From contig NZ_KI912577.1 of assembly GCF_000519085.1 (NCBI RefSeq), positions 2,299,331 through 2,363,330 of the forward strand: a stretch of 64,000 bases of DNA, read 5' to 3'. Below, in pieces: positions 58,904-64,000 of this stretch. Position 1 is the stretch's first letter; each line of letters starts with the position of its first letter. The DNA comes from Methylobacterium sp. 10. Lineage in GTDB: Bacteria > Pseudomonadota > Alphaproteobacteria > Rhizobiales > Beijerinckiaceae. Below the pieces are notes generated by a model. It searched no databases. It was given only the letters and a program-made list of their open reading frames with translations, and was not told where the DNA came from. A program made the position numbers and the translations under genes.

Positions 58904-59136
58904 GTTGGTTTCCTGGGACGTGCCGGGTTGGACGATGCCGGGGATGGCTTGCGACCTACCCTGTGAAAGGCTGTCCGGCGTCCACGTCGAGGCGTGTCCC
59001 GGCGTCCGGCCACCGTAGGCGGTGAGGCGGGCCCGATCCTTGATCCAGCGCAAGGATCGGACGGGACGATGCGGCCATCCTCGCGTCGGGATCGGTCGAA
59101 CCAGGGCACGACCGGCAATCAGGGATTTGTCCCGTC

Positions 59137-59292
59137 ATGAACACGCACGTCGCACCGTGGACCGATGCCGCCGACGGACAGGTGGCGCCTGCATCAACGT
59201 CGCCCGACCCATTGGCGGAGAGCCTCCGCATGATGGGGCTCGCCGTCATCGGATCGGCGACCGTCGTATGCCTCATGTGGCTCGTATCCTGA
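59137..59292 (+). CDS. Small membrane peptide, unknown
   Basis: A 51-residue product starting MNTHVAPWTDAADG, with a polar first half and a single hydrophobic helix (MMGLAVIGSATVVCLMWLV). AGGGA lies about 10 bases before the ATG. It overlaps the start of the beta-phosphoglucomutase gene by 25 bases in another frame, so it may be a coupled leader gene or chance. Confidence 0.4.
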   Translation: MNTHVAPWTDAADGQVAPASTSPDPLAESLRMMGLAVIGSATVVCLMWLVS

Positions 59293-60023
59293 GGGCCGTC
59301 GCGGACGTCACCCTTTCGACGAGGCTGCTGGAAGCCTGGATCTTCGACGTCGACGGGGTCCTGCTTGCCTCTCCACACGAACGCGCATGGCGCGAGGCTC
59401 TTCAGGGCATCACCGACCCGGACCGGTTGACCACCGCGACGTACCAGGCCGTCGTCGCCGGCCGCTCGCGGCTGGACGGAGCCCTCGCCGCCCTGGTCGC
59501 CATGGGCGTGCCGAACGCCGAGCATGCCGCTCCGGCCTATGCCGAGGCCAAGCAGCGATGCCTGGAGCACCTCATCGAGACGGAGGGGGTGGTCGCGTTC
59601 CCGGACGCGCTCCGTCTCGTCCGCAGGCTCAGGGCGGCCGGCTGGCCCATCGCCGCGGCCTCGTCCTCTAGAAATGCGGAATCGATGATGCGCGCAGTGG
59701 TCCTCGACCCCCGTGTGACGCTGTTCGACGCATTTCCCGTCAGCGTCTGCGGCCGGAACCTCTCGCACGGAAAGCCCGATCCCGAGATCTTCCTCCTCGC
59801 GGCCGCAGAACTTGGGGTCGACCGGACACGGTGCATCGTGGTCGAGGACGCGCCGGCCGGCATCGCTGCCGCGCTTGCCGGCGGCATGGCCACCCTCGGC
59901 GTCGCCAGGGTGGATGACGCCGATGGACTGCGCGCTGCCGGTGCCGAGCGCGTGGTGGCAAGCCTTGACGAGGTCATCATCCCCAAGCGGGCGACATCCA
60001 CCACGCACGGGCCCGCCGCATGA
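59268..60023 (+). CDS. Beta-phosphoglucomutase-like HAD hydrolase
   Basis: A 251-residue HAD protein. The nucleophile motif is WIFDVDGVLLAS, with the cap domain between about residues 40 and 100. Motif II is AAASSSRNAES, motif III is in SHGKPDPEIFLLAA, and the acidic motif IV is VVEDAPAGIAAA. These match beta-PGM, which converts beta-glucose 1-phosphate to glucose 6-phosphate. The exact start is uncertain (ATG 59268 used). The stop overlaps the GH65 start (ATGA), the usual pairing with disaccharide phosphorylases. Confidence 0.87.
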   Translation: MPHVARILRAVADVTLSTRLLEAWIFDVDGVLLASPHERAWREALQGITDPDRLTTATYQAVVAGRSRLDGALAALVAMGVPNAEHAAPAYAEAKQRCLEHLIETEGVVAFPDALRLVRRLRAAGWPIAAASSSRNAESMMRAVVLDPRVTLFDAFPVSVCGRNLSHGKPDPEIFLLAAAELGVDRTRCIVVEDAPAGIAAALAGGMATLGVARVDDADGLRAAGAERVVASLDEVIIPKRATSTTHGPAA

Positions 60024-62329
60024 CAGGACCACGCCCGATAGGCCGAGCACTCCGTCAGACCGCCGACCCGGCCTGGCTTCTGAGCGAGGTCGGGTACGAC
60101 CCGCTGCGCGAGAGCAGCTTCGAGACGCGCTTCGCGATCAGCAATGGCTTCCTCGGGCTCCGGGGGGCTCTCGCGACGGATCTCGGCGCGTGCCGGACGC
60201 TTCCCCCGCGCACCTACGTCGCTGGGCTGTTCGACACGGCCCTCGTGGGCGCCCCGATCCCCGAACGCCTTCCGGCCCCCGACTGGCTCCAGCTTCGCAT
60301 CGGCCTGCCGGACGGCCCCTACCTCGCCTGCCCCGACCCGTCGTCCCGCGACGTGACCCTCGACATGCGACGCGGCCTCCTGCTGACCCAGGCGCGGCAG
60401 CCCCCGGGGGCGGCCCTCGACATCCGCCTGTCCACGCTTCGCCTCGTCTCGCTGGATATGCGCGGCATCGTCCTGCAACTGGTAGAGCTCGCCGTCGAGC
60501 GGGGCATGGGCGAGATCACGCTCGACGTGACGTCCGGGGAAGCGTCACCCCTCCTCGCCCCGGTCACGGCGGAACCCGACCTCGGCGTCTGGCGCACGCG
60601 GCAATCCGGTAAGACCCTCGCCATCGCCATCAATGCAGCGGTAGTCATCGACGGACGGACGCACCCCCCCACCGTCCGAACCGCCGGCAGATGGTCCTGG
60701 AGCCTGCGCGTCCAGGCCGGCCAGACAGTCGTGCTCCAACGCATCCTCGCCGTGACGCGCGGCGACGAACCCGTCGACGATCCGGGCGGACGAGCCCGCT
60801 CCGACCTCGCCCTGGCGACCGGGCTCGGGTGGCGCGGTCTCCTCGAACGTCACGAGACAGCCTGGCGCGAGCGATGGGACCGAAGCGACGTCGTGGTCGA
60901 CGGCGACCCGGAGGCCCAGAGGGCGTTGCGGTTCGCCGTCTTCCATCTCAACGCCGCGGCCGACCCCGGTGACGAGCGCGTGTCCATCGGCGCCCGTGCC
61001 CTGACGGGGGACGACTATCTCGGTCATGTCTTCTGGGACACCGAGCTCTTCCTGCTGCCCTTCTACGCGATGACGTGGCCGCAGGCGGCCCGTGCCCTGC
61101 TGACGTACCGTTTCCGCACCCTCGACGCGGCACGGGCCAAGGCCGCTGGGATGGGGTGGCGCGGTGCGCTTTACGCCTGGGAGTCCGCCGACACCGGTGA
61201 CGAGGCGACTCCCGCCCAGGTGGTCGGTCCCGACCGCAGGGTCGTCGACATCCTCTGCGGCACCCAGGAGCAGCACGTCAGCGCCGACGTCGCCTATGCC
61301 GTCTGGCAGTATTGGCAGGCGACCGAGGACACGGCGTTCCTGCTGGAGGCCGGCGCCGAGATCATCCTGGAGACGGCGCGGTTCTGGTGGAGCCGCGCGG
61401 GCCTCGAAGCCGATGGCCTGTGCCACATCAGAGGGGTCATCGGACCGGACGAGTACCACGAGACCATCGACGACAACGCCTTCACCAACATCATGGCGCG
61501 CTGGAACCTCTCTCGCGGTTTGGACGTCGCGGCGCTGATGGGCGAACGCTGGCCGGACCGGTGGGCGACGCTCTCGACACGCCTCGGCTTGGCCGCCGAC
61601 GAACTGGAACGCTGGCGCACGACCGCCGCGGCGATGGCGACCGGGCTCGATCCGGAGACCGGCCTGTTCGAGCAGTTCGAGGGCTACCACGACCTGGAGG
61701 CCATCGACCTAACGGCCTATGCCGGGCGCTCCGTGCCGATGGATGTCGTCCTCGGGCGCGAGCGCACCAAGGCCTCGCAGGTGGTCAAGCAGGCCGATGT
61801 CGTCGCCTTGCTTGCCTTGCTCCCCGATGAGTTCTCGGGCGACGCGGGGACGGTCAACTTCGACCACTACGCCCCGCGCTGCGGCCACGGCAGCTCCCTC
61901 AGCCGCGCCCTGCACGGGGTCGCTGCCGCACGGCTGGGACGGTCGGAATTGGCGCTGGGCTACCTTCGCGACACATCCGCCATCGATCTCGGTGACAGTC
62001 ACGTGGCCATCGCCGGCGGCGTCCACATCGCGGCCCTGGGCGGCATCTGGCTCGTGGCGATCTTCGGGTTCGCCGGTCTGGTCGTCCGGTCCGACGGCCT
62101 CTCGTTCAAGCCGCGGCTGCCGGCCGGTTGGACCAGGCTTTCCTTTCCGGTGCAGTGGCGGGGCCGGGACCTTGTCGTCACCGTCGATCCCGTGAGGAAC
62201 GTCCTCGACGCGACCCTGAGGGGCGGCGACGCGATGGTCGTTTCGGTCGGGCCCATCCGGCGAACCCTCGGCGTCGGAGCCTCGATCAGCATCCCGCTCC
62301 CTCCGTCGACGTACCCGGTCGCGGCTTGA
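60020..62329 (+). CDS. Glycoside hydrolase family 65 disaccharide phosphorylase
   Basis: A 769-residue cytoplasmic enzyme expected to split an alpha-linked glucose disaccharide with phosphate (maltose, trehalose, kojibiose or nigerose) to give beta-glucose 1-phosphate. It has an N-terminal beta-sandwich (about 1-270), a linker, an (alpha/alpha)6 barrel with catalytic glutamate in IGPDEYHETIDDNAFTN, and the phosphate loop CGHGSSLSRALHG, then a C-terminal beta part. Which disaccharide is used cannot be told from the sequence. Coupled with the beta-PGM gene. Confidence 0.9.
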   Translation: MTGPRPIGRALRQTADPAWLLSEVGYDPLRESSFETRFAISNGFLGLRGALATDLGACRTLPPRTYVAGLFDTALVGAPIPERLPAPDWLQLRIGLPDGPYLACPDPSSRDVTLDMRRGLLLTQARQPPGAALDIRLSTLRLVSLDMRGIVLQLVELAVERGMGEITLDVTSGEASPLLAPVTAEPDLGVWRTRQSGKTLAIAINAAVVIDGRTHPPTVRTAGRWSWSLRVQAGQTVVLQRILAVTRGDEPVDDPGGRARSDLALATGLGWRGLLERHETAWRERWDRSDVVVDGDPEAQRALRFAVFHLNAAADPGDERVSIGARALTGDDYLGHVFWDTELFLLPFYAMTWPQAARALLTYRFRTLDAARAKAAGMGWRGALYAWESADTGDEATPAQVVGPDRRVVDILCGTQEQHVSADVAYAVWQYWQATEDTAFLLEAGAEIILETARFWWSRAGLEADGLCHIRGVIGPDEYHETIDDNAFTNIMARWNLSRGLDVAALMGERWPDRWATLSTRLGLAADELERWRTTAAAMATGLDPETGLFEQFEGYHDLEAIDLTAYAGRSVPMDVVLGRERTKASQVVKQADVVALLALLPDEFSGDAGTVNFDHYAPRCGHGSSLSRALHGVAAARLGRSELALGYLRDTSAIDLGDSHVAIAGGVHIAALGGIWLVAIFGFAGLVVRSDGLSFKPRLPAGWTRLSFPVQWRGRDLVVTVDPVRNVLDATLRGGDAMVVSVGPIRRTLGVGASISIPLPPSTYPVAA

Positions 62330-62429
62330 GCGGTCGTCCCGTTTTGATCCTGCGCAAAGACCGAGGGCGCCATCGCGTTCACGAAGGTTCCCGATTGGAA
62401 CGGCATGCGCCGGACCCGGGAGCATCATC

Positions 62430-63077
62430 ATGGACGACACCCTGCTTCGACAGCACATCCTCGACGAACTCGACTTCGACCCGAGCGTCGGCTCTGCGCA
62501 TATCGGCGTCGCCGTCGACGAGGGCGTGGTCAGTCTCTCCGGATGCGTCGGGACCTATGCCGAGAGAATCGCGGCCGAGAAGGTCGTGCAGAGGGTGCGC
62601 GGCGTACGGGCCATCACCGAGGCGCTCGAAGTGCGCGGGCCGGAGACGGAAAGGACGGGCGACGTCGAGATCGCCGGACGTGTCCTGAACGTCCTTGCCT
62701 GGGACGCGCGCATTTAGGCCCACGGCATCCAGGTCAAGGTCGAGAAGGGCGCCGTCACGCTCAACGGGACGGTCCCGTACTATTTCCAGAGCGTCGCCGC
62801 CGCCTCCGACATCCGCAGGCTGTCCGGCGTCACCGACGTCCTCAACCTGCTCGCCGTGCGTCCCCCGGCCGAGGCTGTCGACGTGAAGGCCAAGATCCTC
62901 GCGGCCCTGAAGCGGAACGCCAAGCTGGACGGCGATGCGATCCAGGTCACCGTCGTCGATGACGAGGTCACCCTGGAAGGCTTCGTGAACGCCTGGCACG
63001 AGCGTGAGGTCGCCGAACGCGCGGCCTGGTCCGCACCCGGCGTGCGTGCGGTCGTCGACCGCCTGATGCTGGCATGA
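62430..63077 (+). pseudogene. Triple BON-domain gene interrupted by an in-frame TAG
   Basis: Reading from ATG 62430, codon 96 is TAG (62715-62717). The same frame then continues without a shift to a natural stop at 63077, giving a 215-residue equivalent with three BON domains. The paralogue at 58253-58903 has the same length, and the residues around the stop align ('LAWDARI-stop-AHGIQVKVEKGAVTLNG' against 'LAWNVAV-P-PDRVFVKVSKGTVTLTG'). So the stop replaced one sense codon. It may be a true nonsense mutation, a sequencing error, or produce a 95-residue single-BON protein. The last four bases overlap the ATPase gene. Confidence 0.75.
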
Positions 63078-64000
63078 CCGCGCAGGCGATACCGAGCGCC
63101 ATTGGTACCGGCCTGCCGTCTACGCCGGTGCCCTTCCCGTCGCGCTCGGCCGCCGAGACGGCAAGGGACCTTCACACCGACATCCTCGACGGGTTGAGCG
63201 GCGCCGACGTGGCCAAGCGCCTGGCCCGTGACGGCCCCAACACGCTGGCGAAGGCCGCGTTGGCTTCCGCGCTGGAGATCCTCCTGCATCAGTTCCAGAG
63301 CGTGATGGTGGTGCTGCTCATCGCCGCCTGCGGCGTCGCGCTGGCGCTCGGGGAATGCATCGAGGCCGGGGCCATCCTCGTCGTGATCCTCCTCAACGCC
63401 GCCATCGGCTTCGTGACGGAATGGAAGGCCGCCGCCGCCCTCGACGGATTGCGCAAGCACGCCGTCTCGCTCGCCCGCGTCGTCCGGGACGGCAGGGACC
63501 ACCAGGTCGAGACGGCCGATCTCGTCGCCGGCGACGTCGTGCTCCTCTCGGAGGGGGACCGCGTGCATGCCGACGGGCGGGTGGTCGAGCAGGCGCGCCT
63601 CCAGGTCGACGAGGCCGCGCTCACGGGGGAGTCCCTTCCCGTCGCCAAGTCCTCCGACCCGGTCCTCGACCATGGGGCGGCGCTGGGTGATAGGACGAGC
63701 ATGGTCCACCGGAGCACGGCGGTCACCGCCGGCCGCGGTCGCTTCATCGTCACCGCCACGGGCCCTCGCACTGAGATCGGCCGTATCGGGGCGCTGATCG
63801 CGGGGGTCGCCGAGCACGGCACGCCGCTGGAGGCGAAGCTCGCCCAGCTCAGTCGCGCCCTCCTCGTTATCGTCCTCGCCCTCTGCCTCGTCATCATCCT
63901 GGTCGGTTGGCTCCGGGGCAACGCGCTTCTGTATATGGTCGAGGTCGGCATCTCGCTCGCCGTCGCGGCCGTGCCGGAGGGCCTGCTCGCGGTGACGACG
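63074..64000 (+). CDS. Cation-transporting P-type ATPase, 5' part (cut by window edge)
   Basis: 309 residues are visible and the gene runs on past the window. The frame starts ATG 63074 within the BON gene stop (ATGA). An N-terminal regulatory segment (DILDGLSGADVAKRLARDGPNTL) is typical of P2/P3 ATPases with the 'cation_ATPase_N' domain. Two helices follow (about residues 75-115), then the actuator domain with ALTGESLPVAK and its TGES motif, and a further helix pair with AVPEGLLAVTT, the PEGL motif of Ca2+/cation pumps. The phosphorylation site DKTGT lies beyond the edge. Probable substrate: Ca2+, Mn2+, H+ or another non-heavy metal cation. Confidence 0.9.
   Translation, partial: MTAQAIPSAIGTGLPSTPVPFPSRSAAETARDLHTDILDGLSGADVAKRLARDGPNTLAKAALASALEILLHQFQSVMVVLLIAACGVALALGECIEAGAILVVILLNAAIGFVTEWKAAAALDGLRKHAVSLARVVRDGRDHQVETADLVAGDVVLLSEGDRVHADGRVVEQARLQVDEAALTGESLPVAKSSDPVLDHGAALGDRTSMVHRSTAVTAGRGRFIVTATGPRTEIGRIGALIAGVAEHGTPLEAKLAQLSRALLVIVLALCLVIILVGWLRGNALLYMVEVGISLAVAAVPEGLLAVTT

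Overview
The window is GC-rich chromosomal DNA from an alphaproteobacterium of the order Hyphomicrobiales (Rhizobiales), most likely Methylobacterium or a close relative. The evidence is the type of ribosomal protein S4, the alphaproteobacterial LexA with direct-repeat GTTC-N7-GTTC operators, the housekeeping order trpG-trpD-trpC-moaC-moeA / lexA-comEC-gltX-gltA, and a complete oxalate-degradation module, which is common in methylotrophs of this group. No rRNA, tRNA or CRISPR array was seen. The first gene (murI) and the last (a P-type ATPase) are cut by the window edges.

Layout. 1-7.8 kb holds core genes: murI (3' part), rpsD, gltA, gltX, comEC and lexA. 8.1-21.2 kb is an oxalate catabolic region: a GntR/FCD regulator, oxalyl-CoA decarboxylase, two formyl-CoA:oxalate CoA-transferases on opposite strands, an OxlT-type oxalate/formate antiporter, a CBS-domain protein, a PAS-only protein, a large P-loop protein of unknown function and several small hypothetical genes. 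21.5-23.1 kb holds OsmC-, NTF2- and esterase-like genes. 23.2-31.3 kb returns to the core with moeA-moaC-trpC-trpD-trpG, an esterase/MFS pair and trpE; ppiD, tpiA, secG and pyrG follow. 36.5-41.4 kb has a DUF350/DUF1190/GspS-like module, the DNA polymerase III chi subunit, a serine carboxypeptidase and a lipoprotein. 41.4-44.0 kb has a KaiC-like ATPase with an HWE-type kinase. 44.2-48.9 kb has an envelope-polysaccharide group (OpgC acyltransferase, SGNH protein, flippase, GNAT). 49.0-53.1 kb has an FKBP isomerase and a three-gene MHYT/response-regulator/kinase operon. 53.2-56.1 kb has a YeiH-family exporter, a broken SorB-like cytochrome c and a decayed IS3-family element. 56.4-64.0 kb is an accessory, stress-type region: DUF2188, VIT-family transporter, DUF2934, two triple-BON proteins (one split by an in-frame TAG), beta-phosphoglucomutase plus GH65 phosphorylase, and a cation P-type ATPase.

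How it works together. In the oxalate region, OxlT would exchange oxalate for formate, Frc would load CoA onto oxalate from formyl-CoA, and Oxc would decarboxylate oxalyl-CoA to formyl-CoA and CO2. The main non-obvious signal is a shared inverted-repeat operator (TGGTAT-N5-ATRCCW, with variants). It occurs upstream of oxc, oxlT, the CBS gene, the PAS-frc operon and the GntR gene itself, so these units probably form one local regulon under the GntR protein. The region sits exactly between lexA and moeA, which are neighbours in many Rhizobiales, so it looks like an insertion into a conserved backbone.
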